A DNA stretch of 10,766 nucleotides from Gammaproteobacteria bacterium (lineage in GTDB: Bacteria > Pseudomonadota > Gammaproteobacteria > Pseudomonadales > Halomonadaceae), in assembly GCA_023485185.1 (NCBI GenBank), contig JAMCZP010000273.1, forward strand, positions 7,136 to 17,901, in the 5' to 3' direction. This document shows, piece after piece, positions 1-8,059 of the stretch (position 1 is its first letter; every line of letters begins with the position of its first letter). The translations under genes were made by a program, and so were the position numbers. The notes below the pieces were generated by a model, which saw nothing but the letters and a program-made list of their open reading frames with translations, was not told where the DNA came from and did not search any database.

Positions 1-200
1 CCAAGCCAATTAAATAGCGTTTCACGCACCCGGTCTGGCGTTGGGCGTAAACCAGGGCTATCCAGTACGGGTAGCTGACGGCGGCGGAATTCACCGCCAA
101 TAATGCGTAATTTACCAACTGGCTTGCCAGCGTGTTTACCCACCCGCTGAGCAGGTGTGCGGCGGGAGGTAGATGATTGAGGGGGGCGTTGTCTTGTCAT
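1..200 (-). CDS. rsmD: 16S rRNA (guanine966-N2)-methyltransferase RsmD, N-terminal part
   Basis: Reading leftward from the ATG at 200-198 gives 66 codons before the window ends, so only the N-terminal third is present. Residues 31-66 run LRIIGGEFRRRQLPV, then DSPGLRPTPDRVRETLFNWL. This is the highly characteristic RsmD start that precedes the SAM-binding Rossmann fold and the NPPF/Y catalytic motif, which lie outside the window. The family methylates N2 of G966 in 16S rRNA on the 30S particle, using S-adenosylmethionine. The first 30 residues are basic and less conserved, so the exact start is less certain than the identity; no good Shine-Dalgarno precedes it. It is divergent from ftsY with 90 bp between the starts, and an rsmD/ftsYEX/rpoH arrangement is common in gammaproteobacteria. 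Confidence 0.93.
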   Translation of the reverse strand, partial: MTRQRPPQSSTSRRTPAQRVGKHAGKPVGKLRIIGGEFRRRQLPVLDSPGLRPTPDRVRETLFNWL

Positions 201-290
201 GGAGCGGATTGTAGCGGGCTGCTTATCCAAAGTCTCTGCCTCCGGTGGTAGGATGGGCCTAATGTTCACTTTTTATGTCGGATAACACTC
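201..290. promoter_or_regulatory. rsmD/ftsY divergent intergenic region
   Basis: These 90 bp must carry the promoters for rsmD (leftward) and the ftsYEX operon (rightward), since both genes start here. I could not pick a convincing -35/-10 pair in either direction. The leftward TACAAT at 213-208 looks like a -10 box but lies only about 8 bp before the rsmD start and lacks a good -35. The Shine-Dalgarno before ftsY is weak (GGATAA around 280-285). Confidence 0.5.
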
Positions 291-1664
291 ATGTTTGGTT
301 TTTTTAAACGCAAGAACAAGCACGACCCAGAGCAGGCGCCACCAAAGGACGACCCGCGCCTTGAAGAGCAGCCTCATGAAACCAGTGTCGACGAGCCGAA
401 CATTGAGGTGCCTGAAGCGCCTTCTGACAGCCAACAAGCTGACAGGCTGGACGCCGAGCGATTAGTTGCTGAACAGTTAGTTTCTGAAAAATTAGAAGAG
501 GTGGCTAGAACACCTGAGGATTTACTAGCGCCAGAGCCCGTTCCCCAACCTGAGCCTGCTCCTGAGCCAGAACCAGAACCAGAACCAGAACCTATCCCCG
601 AGCCTGAGTCGGCTATTGAGCCAGAGCCCGCTCCAGAACCGATAGTCGAGCCAGAACCAGTACGCGAAACGGCGCCCCAGCCTGCTCTTCAGGAGAAGCC
701 TGTCGCCAAAAAAGGTGAGCAGCAAGGCTGGTTTGCACGCATCAAATCAGGCCTGGGGAAAACCCGTGCCAATCTCACCGACGGCATCGCCGACCTGTTC
801 TTAGGTAAAAAACAGATCGATGACGAGTTGCTGGAAGATTTAGAAACGCAACTGCTGCTGGCCGATGTAGGTATTGAAGCGACGACTGAGATTATTCAGC
901 GCCTTGAGGCGCGCGTCTCCCGCAAAGAGTTGAATAACCCTGAAGCCCTCTACCGAGGTCTGCAAGAAGAGCTGGCTACCATGTTGGCGCCTGTCGCTAA
1001 GCCGTTGGTACTGGAGAAGGAGGGGCCGGGGCCCTTTGTTATTTTAGTCGTCGGCGTTAACGGTGTGGGTAAAACCACTACCATCGGCAAGCTTACTCAA
1101 CGCTTTCAGCGTGAGGGCAAAAGCGTCATGTTGGCGGCCGGTGATACCTTCCGTGCTGCTGCCGTTGAGCAGTTGAAAGTGTGGGGTGAACGCAACCACG
1201 TACCGGTGATTGCCCAGCATACCGGTGCCGACAGCGCATCGGTTATTTTTGACGCGGTAGCGGCCGCTAAAGCGCGCGGCGTTGACGTATTAATTGCCGA
1301 CACCGCAGGCCGCTTACACAACAAAAGCCACCTGATGGAAGAGCTGAAAAAAGTCCACCGCGTGATGCAGAAGCTCGACACTACCGCGCCTCACGAAGTG
1401 ATGCTGGTGCTGGATGCAGGCACCGGGCAAAACGCCATCTCTCAAGCAAGCACCTTTAATGATGCGGTACCGGTCAGTGGTATTACGCTGACTAAACTGG
1501 ATGGCACCGCAAAAGGCGGCATTATTTTCGCATTAGCGAAGCAGTTGGAAACGCCCATTCGCTTTATTGGGGTGGGTGAGGGGATCGATGACCTGCGCCC
1601 CTTCGAGGCGAAAGATTTTGTCCACGCGCTGTTTGATCGCCAAGGGGAAGATGCCAGCGCATGA
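291..1664 (+). CDS. ftsY: Signal recognition particle receptor FtsY
   Basis: SRP receptor GTPase at the inner membrane. It pairs with the Ffh/4.5S RNA particle and hands ribosomes making membrane proteins to SecYEG. In the 457-residue protein, residues 1-10 ([10 protein letters not shown]) form a short hydrophobic-basic membrane-contacting tip. Residues 11-80 are acidic, 81-125 are a Pro-Glu repeat, and 146-230 form the helical N domain. The GTPase G domain follows: GVNGVGKTT (255-263, P-loop), DTFRAAA (285-291), DTAGR (337-341), [10 protein letters not shown] (401-410, base recognition) and [12 protein letters not shown] (427-438). All SRP-GTPase motifs are intact. The variable acidic A domain is typical of gammaproteobacterial FtsY, although the near-perfect PE repeat is unusual in its regularity. 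The stop codon overlaps the ftsE start (ATGA at 1661-1664), so the gene is first in an ftsYEX operon. Confidence 0.98.
   Translation: MFGFFKRKNKHDPEQAPPKDDPRLEEQPHETSVDEPNIEVPEAPSDSQQADRLDAERLVAEQLVSEKLEEVARTPEDLLAPEPVPQPEPAPEPEPEPEPEPIPEPESAIEPEPAPEPIVEPEPVRETAPQPALQEKPVAKKGEQQGWFARIKSGLGKTRANLTDGIADLFLGKKQIDDELLEDLETQLLLADVGIEATTEIIQRLEARVSRKELNNPEALYRGLQEELATMLAPVAKPLVLEKEGPGPFVILVVGVNGVGKTTTIGKLTQRFQREGKSVMLAAGDTFRAAAVEQLKVWGERNHVPVIAQHTGADSASVIFDAVAAAKARGVDVLIADTAGRLHNKSHLMEELKKVHRVMQKLDTTAPHEVMLVLDAGTGQNAISQASTFNDAVPVSGITLTKLDGTAKGGIIFALAKQLETPIRFIGVGEGIDDLRPFEAKDFVHALFDRQGEDASA
529..664 (+). repeat. Pro-Glu coding repeat in ftsY with hexanucleotide core
   Basis: An imperfect run of six-base units encodes alternating Pro-Glu (and a few Pro-Gln, Pro-Ala, Pro-Ile) in the FtsY acidic domain. 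Its core, 567-590, is four exact tandem copies of CCAGAA. Each unit is six bases, so gain or loss of a copy keeps the frame and changes the linker by two residues. Such runs favour replication slippage. Confidence 0.9.
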
Positions 1665-2329
1665 TCGCTTTTGAGCATGTGGGAAAACGCTATGGTGGTC
1701 GCTTTGAAGCGCTGGCGCACCTTAACTTTCGGGTCGCCCGTGGCGAGATGGTATTTCTTACCGGCCACTCGGGAGCGGGAAAGAGCTCGTTACTACGGCT
1801 AATTATGCGCCTTGAAAAGCCCAGCCGAGGGCGAGTGGTCGTGGCGGGGCACGATATTGCCCAACTACACGCAAGCCAAGTGCCGTTTTATCGCCGCCAA
1901 ATTGGCGTCGTCTTTCAGGATCATCAACTGCTCTTTGATCGCAGCATTTTTCATAATGTCTCATTGCCACTCGAGATTCAGGGCGTAGAGCCCCGTGAAG
2001 CTGCCCGCCGCGTGCGTGCTGCGCTGGATAAAGTCGGGCTGCTACACCGTGAAAAGGCCCTGCCGATTGAGCTTTCGGGTGGGGAGCAGCAGCGGGTGGG
2101 GATTGCCCGGGCGGTGGTCAATAAGCCTGCTCTGCTGCTGGCAGACGAGCCGACAGGTAACCTGGATCCGCAGCTATCGGCGGACATCATGGCGCTGTTC
2201 GAGGATTTTAATCGGATTGGAACGACGGTGATGATCGCCAGTCACGACTTGGCGCTTATTGCCCGGTTGCGCCACCGTATACTCCGTCTAAGCGATGGCC
2301 GACTGGTAGCCGATGAGGGCGCAGTATGA
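1661..2329 (+). CDS. ftsE: Cell division ATP-binding protein FtsE
   Basis: ABC ATPase that pairs with FtsX at the division septum and drives a conformational signal to periplasmic peptidoglycan hydrolase activators (EnvC in E. coli), rather than transporting a solute. The 222 residues match the family length. Visible motifs are Walker [10 protein letters not shown] (35-43), Q-loop glutamine in VVFQDHQLL (Q86), signature LSGGEQQR (138-145), Walker B LLLADEP (158-164, catalytic E163), the D-loop NLDP (167-170) and switch His195. All catalytic residues are present. The start overlaps the ftsY stop as ATGA, with AGGGGA at 1643-1648 as a rather distant Shine-Dalgarno, so translational coupling to ftsY is likely. 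Its own stop overlaps the ftsX start in the same way (2326-2329). Confidence 0.97.
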   Translation: MIAFEHVGKRYGGRFEALAHLNFRVARGEMVFLTGHSGAGKSSLLRLIMRLEKPSRGRVVVAGHDIAQLHASQVPFYRRQIGVVFQDHQLLFDRSIFHNVSLPLEIQGVEPREAARRVRAALDKVGLLHREKALPIELSGGEQQRVGIARAVVNKPALLLADEPTGNLDPQLSADIMALFEDFNRIGTTVMIASHDLALIARLRHRILRLSDGRLVADEGAV

Positions 2330-3366
2330 GGCCGTCTGCGACTCCCAAGCGCCAGAAGGGTGCTGCACCGAAGACGCCGCGCAGCACTGCTAAACCAGCG
2401 GTTGAGAAAGCGCCGCGGCGCGGTGCCAGATCCCAGCAAACACGCTTTTCAAGTCGTTTGCGCGCCTGGGGGCGCCATCATCGCAGCATGGCGTGGGATA
2501 GCTTCCTGCGTTTAGTTCGCTATCCCGTCGGCAACCTGCTGACGATGTTAGCCATTGCCATCGCGCTGGTTCTACCCGCAGCGCTTTGGTTAACCCTGGA
2601 TAGTGCGCGCTTACTGGATGCGGAGCTGGATGACAGCGCGACGCTAACCGTTTATCTCGACCTCGCTGCGGATGATGCCCAGGCGCTGCGTATCGAAGAG
2701 GCGGTCAACGCCGAGCAGAGCGTGCTGGAAACCCAGTTGATCACCGCTGAACAAGGCATGGCAGAGTTTCAGCAAGCCTTGGGCCTGGATGATGTGCTAG
2801 CAGGCCTTGATGATAATCCATTGCCCATTAGCATTGTGGTGCGCCCGGAAAGTGTCGATCCCGCCGCCATGCAGCAGTTGGCAACCACGCTGGAAACACT
2901 CTCCGGAGTCGATGAAGTCAGAGTTGATCTGGCCTGGGTAGAGCGGCTGAGAAACCTAGCCGAGCTAGGCAGACGCGTTGCCCTGGCGCTGGGGGCGCTG
3001 TTTGGTTTAGGCGTTTTGTTGGTCGTCGGTAATACTATTCGCCTTTCGGTGGAAAGTCGGCGCAGAGAAATTGAAGTGGTCATGTTGATTGGTGCGACCC
3101 ATGCGTTTGTGAGGCGCCCGTTTCTTTATAGTGGCGCATGGTACGGGCTGGGGGGCGGGCTACTGGCGCTGTGCCTGCTAGGAATGGGTAATCACTGGCT
3201 TGCATTGCCTGTGGCTGCACTAGCACAAAGCTATGGCGCGAGCTTCTCATTACCGCAACTCGATGTGACAGGCTCTACAATTCTGCTATCTTGCAGTACA
3301 ATATTAGGCTGGTTGGGCGCTTGGTTGGCGGTAACGCGTCACTTATCAAGCATTCGCCCACGATGA
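2326..3366 (+). CDS. ftsX: Cell division protein FtsX
   Basis: Membrane partner of FtsE in the type VII ABC family. The complex acts at the divisome to activate septal wall hydrolysis. The 346-residue protein has a basic cytoplasmic tail (1-55), TM1 (about 71-92), a periplasmic loop (about 93-215) that in the family contacts the hydrolase activator, TM2 (217-237), TM3 (266-288) and TM4 (316-337). Family hallmarks include NPLP (164-167) and the conserved cytoplasmic stretch NTIRLSVESRRREIEVV (236-252) followed by MLIGA. The Arg/Lys-rich N-terminal tail fits the gammaproteobacterial form. The start is fixed by the ATGA overlap with ftsE. No terminator follows, so read-through into rpoH is possible. 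Confidence 0.96.
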   Translation: MRPSATPKRQKGAAPKTPRSTAKPAVEKAPRRGARSQQTRFSSRLRAWGRHHRSMAWDSFLRLVRYPVGNLLTMLAIAIALVLPAALWLTLDSARLLDAELDDSATLTVYLDLAADDAQALRIEEAVNAEQSVLETQLITAEQGMAEFQQALGLDDVLAGLDDNPLPISIVVRPESVDPAAMQQLATTLETLSGVDEVRVDLAWVERLRNLAELGRRVALALGALFGLGVLLVVGNTIRLSVESRRREIEVVMLIGATHAFVRRPFLYSGAWYGLGGGLLALCLLGMGNHWLALPVAALAQSYGASFSLPQLDVTGSTILLSCSTILGWLGAWLAVTRHLSSIRPR

Positions 3367-3439
3367 TGAAGATGGAAGTAAAAGTTGGATGTAAAAATAG
3401 TCGATTAGACGAAATACTGCGAATCAATGTGATACCGCT

Positions 3440-3469
3440 TGAACCTTATCTTTGTGATAAGGTCTCTAA
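3440..3469 (+). promoter_or_regulatory. Candidate sigma-E-type promoter of rpoH
   Basis: TGAACCT (3440-3446), a 16-bp spacer and TCTCTAA (3463-3469) resemble the extracytoplasmic-stress sigma-E pattern (GGAACTT, about 16 bp, TCTGA-like). E. coli rpoH is known to be read from a sigma-E promoter (P3), which makes this location meaningful. The -35 AAC core and the -10 TC are present, but the match is imperfect. It lies 75-104 bp before the rpoH start. Confidence 0.45.
3443..3463 (+). repeat. Perfect 8-bp inverted repeat upstream of rpoH
   Basis: ACCTTATC, a 5-base loop TTTGT, then GATAAGGT: perfect complementary arms between ftsX and rpoH. No T-run follows, so it is not a standard intrinsic terminator. 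It fills the spacer of the candidate sigma-E promoter, so it could be an operator or a chance palindrome. Confidence 0.75.
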
Positions 3470-3471
3470 GC

Positions 3472-3500
3472 TAGATTCTTTGTAATGGGTTATCTATAAG
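3472..3500 (+). promoter_or_regulatory. Weak candidate sigma-70 promoter of rpoH
   Basis: TAGATT (3472-3477), a 17-bp spacer and TATAAG (3495-3500) give a reasonable -10 with a poor -35, 44 bp before the rpoH start. rpoH normally needs a housekeeping promoter, so a site in this gap is expected, but this choice is tentative. Confidence 0.3.
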
Positions 3501-3525
3501 TGCTACGTCAACCACGATGGGTTAT

Positions 3526-3532
3526 AGGGGAG
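3526..3532 (+). promoter_or_regulatory. Shine-Dalgarno that sets the rpoH start
   Basis: AGGGGAG lies 11 bases before the ATG at 3544. It argues against the in-frame ATG at 3517, which is upstream of this site and would add nine residues (MGYRGDHLH) not expected in RpoH. Confidence 0.7.
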
Positions 3533-3543
3533 ACCACCTGCAC

Positions 3544-4427
3544 ATGAGCACTAGTCTTCTACCGGTGGGGCAACTTTCACCAGGCGGCGATTTAGGCGGT
3601 TACATCCGCGCAGTCAACGGCATATCAATTCTAAGTGCCGATGAAGAGCGTGAGCTTGCTCATCGCTTGTACGATGAGGGCGACCTGGAGGCTGCACGCC
3701 GTTTAGTACTGTCGCATCTGCGCTTTGTGGTACATATTGCGCGCAGCTATTCAGGCTATGGGCTGCCACAAGCGGATTTGATCCAAGAGGGCAATGTTGG
3801 CTTGATGAAAGCCGTCAAGCGCTTTGACCCGAACCAAGGCGTTCGCCTTGTATCCTTTGCAGTGCATTGGATAAAAGCGGAAATTCATGAATTCGTGCTG
3901 CGCAATTGGCGAATCGTGAAAATCGCCACTACAAAAGCGCAGCGTAAACTGTTTTTTAATCTACGCAGCGCGAAAAAGCGTTTGTCTTGGTTAAATAATG
4001 ATGAAGTGGCTGCCATCGCCAAAGATCTCGATGTTAAACCCGAGATCGTGCGGGATATGGAAGGGCGTCTCTCTTCCTATGATGCAGGCTTTGATGCCCC
4101 CGCAGGCGACGATGAAGAGAGCACTTATCAAGCGCCAGTCCATTTCTTGGATGATGCCGCTTCAGACCCTGCTACGCAGCTGGAAGATAGCAATTTCGAG
4201 GAAGACTCAACGCGTCGCTTACAGCTTGCACTAGAAGAGATCGGAAGAGCGTCGTCTTGGATGAGCGTTCGAGGGATATCTTGCAGCGTCGTTGGTTGGC
4301 TGATAGCAAAGAAACTTTGCATGATTTAGCCGACGTGTATGGTGTCAGTGCGGAGCGCATTCGTCAGCTTGAAAAGAATGCAATGAAAAAGCTGCGTCAG
4401 AAAATGGGTGACTCCCTGGCAGCTTAG
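3544..4427 (+). CDS. rpoH: Heat-shock sigma factor RpoH (sigma-32), frame broken by an adapter insertion
   Basis: Alternative sigma factor that directs RNA polymerase to chaperone and protease promoters. Residues 1-232 are intact: region 1.2 near 17-45, regions 2.1-2.2 around [20 protein letters not shown] (57-76), region 2.4 [20 protein letters not shown] (103-122), and the RpoH box QRKLFFNLR (133-141), which distinguishes RpoH from other sigma-70 members. After LALEE (228-232) the frame is lost and the literal reading ends at a stop at 4327-4329 after 29 unrelated residues. The missing C-terminus is present in another frame from 4257 ([13 protein letters not shown], later [19 protein letters not shown] of region 4.2, stop TAG 4425-4427). 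Removing 17 bases at 4239-4255 gives a 288-residue protein, close to E. coli's 284. The extra bases are Illumina adapter, so the living gene is almost certainly intact. Confidence 0.95.
4238..4255 (+). other. Illumina adapter sequence embedded in rpoH (assembly artefact)
   Basis: AGATCGGAAGAGCGTCGT is an exact 18-base match to the start of the Illumina TruSeq adapter found 3' of short inserts (continuing GTAGGG...; here the match ends, next base C). A chance match of this length in 10.8 kb on both strands is of the order of 3 in 10 million. Deleting 4239-4255 (17 bases, leaving the leading A that adapters share with the A-tail) joins GA to C, giving codons GAC TTG GAT GAG and restoring the RpoH frame with no leftover base. 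Confidence 0.96.
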
Positions 4428-4460
4428 CGAGCTAACCAGTGAATGCTTTGTGGTAGCGTA

Positions 4461-4500
4461 AAAAAACCGGCCCTTTTAGAAGAGAAGGCGCCGGTTTTTT
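4461..4500. terminator. Bidirectional intrinsic terminator between rpoH and slmA
   Basis: AAAAAACCGGC (4461-4471) pairs with GCCGGTTTTTT (4490-4500). The 18-base intervening segment can add a CCTT/AAGG extension with one bulge. Rightward, it ends in six T for rpoH; leftward, the A-run provides the T-tract for the convergent slmA gene, which ends at 4543. Confidence 0.92.
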
Positions 4501-4542
4501 ATTGTGATAATTTTACGGTCTATCTATTCAAGGCTTGCTAGA

Positions 4543-5151
4543 TCAGGCAGGCTGCGCCACGGCGCGCAATAAATGGCTAGCCAGCAGCGCCCACTGGTCT
4601 TCCCAGTGTTCGGTGGGTAGGCGCTTAAAGTCACTACGCACATATTGAGAGATTCGCCCTTCGGCATGGGCCGCTAGCAAATTGGCGGCAGCAGAGGCGG
4701 GAATTGTAGGCCGCAGCCCTTCGCGCAGCTCGGCTTCTCGCAGAATTTGTTTTAGCTGCAACTCTAGGCGTTCGAATAGCTGGTTGATTCTTTGACGGAG
4801 CCGTGCAGTTTCACCGGTAAGGACGTCGCCCCCCATTACTCGCGCTAGCCCCGGGTTTTTTTCAGCAAAGCCCAAGAGAAGCGTTAAGATAGTGTGGCAG
4901 CGGGTCATAGCATCGGGAACATCGTCTAAAATACGCGTTATGCGTTCGAAGATGCTCTCTTCAATAAAATTAATCAGCCCCTCAAACATACGTGCTTTGC
5001 TAGGGAAGTGGCGATAAAGCGCCGCTTCAGAGACGCCCACCTGGCGGGCGAGAGCGGCAGTAGTGATTCGCTTGCCACTGTCTTCCTCAAGCATTAATGC
5101 CAATGCTTGGAGAATCTGCTCGCGGCGGCGAGGCTTGCGATCTTCGCTCAT
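4543..5151 (-). CDS. slmA: Nucleoid occlusion factor SlmA (TetR family)
   Basis: DNA-binding protein that, when bound to SlmA sites on the chromosome, antagonises FtsZ polymerisation so that the septum does not close over the nucleoid. The 202-residue protein begins with a basic tail, then a TetR helix-turn-helix (about 29-52: [21 protein letters not shown] then PSK). The core [13 protein letters not shown] (99-111), [19 protein letters not shown] (121-139) and [13 protein letters not shown] (168-180) match SlmA of E. coli (198 aa) rather than generic TetR regulators. The start is backed by GGAGGG at 5163-5158, six bases upstream. It lies 19 bp behind argB on the same strand, so it is probably cotranscribed with argB. 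In E. coli slmA also neighbours dut and coaBC, supporting the assignment. Confidence 0.92.
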   Translation of the reverse strand: MSEDRKPRRREQILQALALMLEEDSGKRITTAALARQVGVSEAALYRHFPSKARMFEGLINFIEESIFERITRILDDVPDAMTRCHTILTLLLGFAEKNPGLARVMGGDVLTGETARLRQRINQLFERLELQLKQILREAELREGLRPTIPASAAANLLAAHAEGRISQYVRSDFKRLPTEHWEDQWALLASHLLRAVAQPA

Positions 5152-5170
5152 AACGTACCCTCCGTCGCGG

Positions 5171-6118
<948 letters not shown>

Positions 6119-6175
6119 TTAGTGGTAAGAGTCGCACTTTCTATGCGCGCGATCTCATTAGCGCCCAGCGGCTAG

Positions 6176-7561
6176 TTAATCGGGCAGCTCGATGTCAGGC
6201 GCGGCGCGTTTTAACGCGTTATTAAAAACCGTCCTGATGCGTGCTAATGCGGCATCGTCTTTACCTTCAAAGCGCATCACCAGGGCAGGCGTGGTATTGG
6301 AAGCTCGGCACAGCCCCCAGCCATCCTGGTAGTCAACGCGAATTCCATCCAGCGTAGTTTTGATACCTTCGCCGAAGTCGCCCTCACGAGCAAGCTTATC
6401 CATCAGAGGAAATTTGTAATCATCGGTAACTGAAATGTTAATTTCCGGGGTGCTGATACTCTGGGGGTAATGGTCGAAAAAGGTGTCCGCATCCTCCGTT
6501 TGGTTGGCGAGAATCTCGACTAACCTGGCTGCAGCGTAAAGACCGTCGTCAAAACCATACCAGCGCTCCTGGAAAAAAATATGCCCGCTCATTTCACCGC
6601 CTAACTGGGCGCCGGTCTCCTTCATGCGCGCTTTGATTAGCGAGTGGCCGGTGCGCCACATTTCGGGCTCCCCGCCCGCCTCGCTAATCACTTTAACTAA
6701 CTTACCGGTACACTTAATATCAAAAATAACCTTGGCGCCGGGCTGGCGAGCGAGCATGTCGGTGGCAAATGCCATCAGTAAATGATCGGGAAAAATCAAT
6801 TTGCCGCTGGGCGTCACCACGCCTAGCCGGTCGCCGTCACCATCAAAGGCAAGGCCGATATCAGCGCCGGTTTTTTGCACTTCGCGAATCAAATCCTGCA
6901 CGTTTTCAGGTTTGCCGGGATCGGGGTGGTGATTGGGGAAGTTGCCGTCGATCTCCGCGAAGAGCGGTATTGTTTCAATCCCAAGGCGCGCTAATAGCAG
7001 TGGGCCAAGTTCGCCTGCTACCCCATTACCACAATCTACCACCGCTTTGATTGGCCGATTAATATGAATATCGCCTAAAATACGCGCTAAATAGGTTTCA
7101 CGAATATCTTGCTGGGTGATACGGCCGTGGCCGCTTTCCAGGTTGTTCGACTGAATGCGCTCGAAGAGCGCTAAAATGGCATCGCCAGACAACGTTTCGC
7201 CGTTAAGCACAATTTTGAAACCGTTATAATCCGGTGGGTTATGGCTACCAGTGACCATTACGCCTGAACGGGTGTTGTCCAAAAAATGGGTAGCAAAGTA
7301 AAGCACCGGCGTTGGTACCATGCCGATATCGATCACATCGCATCCGGTCGCGGTAAGCCCGCGCATTAATGCCGCTTGCAGCCGCTCTCCAGAAAGGCGG
7401 CCATCGCGGGCCACCGCAACGGTCAACTCGCCACGCGCAATCGCTTCAGTGCCTACGGCGCGCCCAATTAGTTCAACAGTTTTTTCCGTGAGCGTGTCGT
7501 CAACGATACCGCGAATATCATAGGCACGAAAAATCGAAGCGGGTACGGTTTTTGCGTTCAT
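6176..7561 (-). CDS. algC: Phosphomannomutase/phosphoglucomutase AlgC
   Basis: Interconverts mannose-6-P/mannose-1-P and glucose-6-P/glucose-1-P, supplying nucleotide sugars for exopolysaccharide and LPS. The 461 residues are close to P. aeruginosa AlgC (463). Alpha-D-phosphohexomutase motifs in order are FRAYDIRGIV (11-20), the phosphoserine loop TGSHNP (104-109, Ser106), the metal loop DGDGDR (240-245), the sugar-binding loop GEMSGH (322-327) and the phosphate-binding loop RASNTTP (419-425). All are intact. It sits 39 bp after dut and 105 bp before argB. The order dut-algC-argB is also that of Pseudomonas, which favours the AlgC name over PgmA/ManB homologues. Substrate preference cannot be read from sequence alone. 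The Shine-Dalgarno is weak. Confidence 0.94.
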   Translation of the reverse strand: MNAKTVPASIFRAYDIRGIVDDTLTEKTVELIGRAVGTEAIARGELTVAVARDGRLSGERLQAALMRGLTATGCDVIDIGMVPTPVLYFATHFLDNTRSGVMVTGSHNPPDYNGFKIVLNGETLSGDAILALFERIQSNNLESGHGRITQQDIRETYLARILGDIHINRPIKAVVDCGNGVAGELGPLLLARLGIETIPLFAEIDGNFPNHHPDPGKPENVQDLIREVQKTGADIGLAFDGDGDRLGVVTPSGKLIFPDHLLMAFATDMLARQPGAKVIFDIKCTGKLVKVISEAGGEPEMWRTGHSLIKARMKETGAQLGGEMSGHIFFQERWYGFDDGLYAAARLVEILANQTEDADTFFDHYPQSISTPEINISVTDDYKFPLMDKLAREGDFGEGIKTTLDGIRVDYQDGWGLCRASNTTPALVMRFEGKDDAALARIRTVFNNALKRAAPDIELPD

Positions 7562-7600
7562 AGGGCTATTCCAGCTTAAGAAACGTGCGTTACAAAAACG

Positions 7601-8059
7601 TTATTGGCTACCCGTGCTGCCAAAACCACCGCTACCCCGGGAAGAGTCCTTAAAAGCTTCAACGACGGTGAGTTCGGCTTGCATAACGGGAACAAGCACG
7701 TACTGTGCCAAGCGCTCAAAGGGCGCGAGGGTGAATGCGCTCTGGCCACGATTCCAGACCGAAATCATTAGCTCGCCCTGATAATCAGAGTCAATTAAAC
7801 CGACCAAATTTCCCAGCACAATGCCGTGTTTATGCCCCAAACCGGAGCGCGGCAGAATCATACCCGCCAAGCCGGGGTCTTCAATATAGATGGCAAGGCC
7901 GGTTCGCACGAGCTGACATTCGCCGGGAGCTAAGGTTAATGGCTCATCTAGTAGGGCGCGTAGATCCATGCCTGCCGAGCCTTCAGTGGCATAGTGAGGT
8001 AAGTAGTCGTTCAAACGCTCATCAAGCAGTCTGCACTGCAACTGAGGGCGGGCAGTCAT
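7601..8059 (-). CDS. dut: dUTP diphosphatase Dut
   Basis: Homotrimeric dUTPase that hydrolyses dUTP to dUMP and pyrophosphate, keeping uracil out of DNA and feeding dTMP synthesis. The 152-residue protein shows all five family motifs: GSAGMDLRA (27-35), [10 protein letters not shown] (70-79), [13 protein letters not shown] (83-95, catalytic Asp90), ERLAQYV (115-121) and the flexible C-terminal glycine-rich arm [10 protein letters not shown] (141-150). The ATG overlaps the coaBC stop as ATGA (8059-8056), so translation is probably coupled. The coaBC-dut pair is conserved widely in gammaproteobacteria. Confidence 0.98.
   Translation of the reverse strand: MTARPQLQCRLLDERLNDYLPHYATEGSAGMDLRALLDEPLTLAPGECQLVRTGLAIYIEDPGLAGMILPRSGLGHKHGIVLGNLVGLIDSDYQGELMISVWNRGQSAFTLAPFERLAQYVLVPVMQAELTVVEAFKDSSRGSGGFGSTGSQ

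Noticed and set aside
208..213. TACAAT on the minus strand as a -10 box for rsmD
   Set aside because: It is only about eight bases before the assumed start and has no recognisable -35 at 16-18 bp. It would work only for a nearly leaderless message.
525..725. A minus-strand ORF rich in Trp, Phe and Arg inside ftsY
   Set aside because: It is the antisense reading of the Pro-Glu hexanucleotide repeat. The regular FWFWFW pattern comes from the repeat, not from a protein.
3291..3485. A 64-codon plus-strand ORF overlapping the end of ftsX and the rpoH promoter region
   Set aside because: Its first third is ftsX in another frame and the rest is the AT-rich rpoH upstream region. It has no Shine-Dalgarno, its composition is unlike the neighbouring genes, and it resembles nothing I recognise.
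3490..3498. TTATCTATA near the rpoH promoter as a DnaA box
   Set aside because: It matches seven of nine positions of TTATCCACA but misses the conserved CCACA core, and no second box is nearby.
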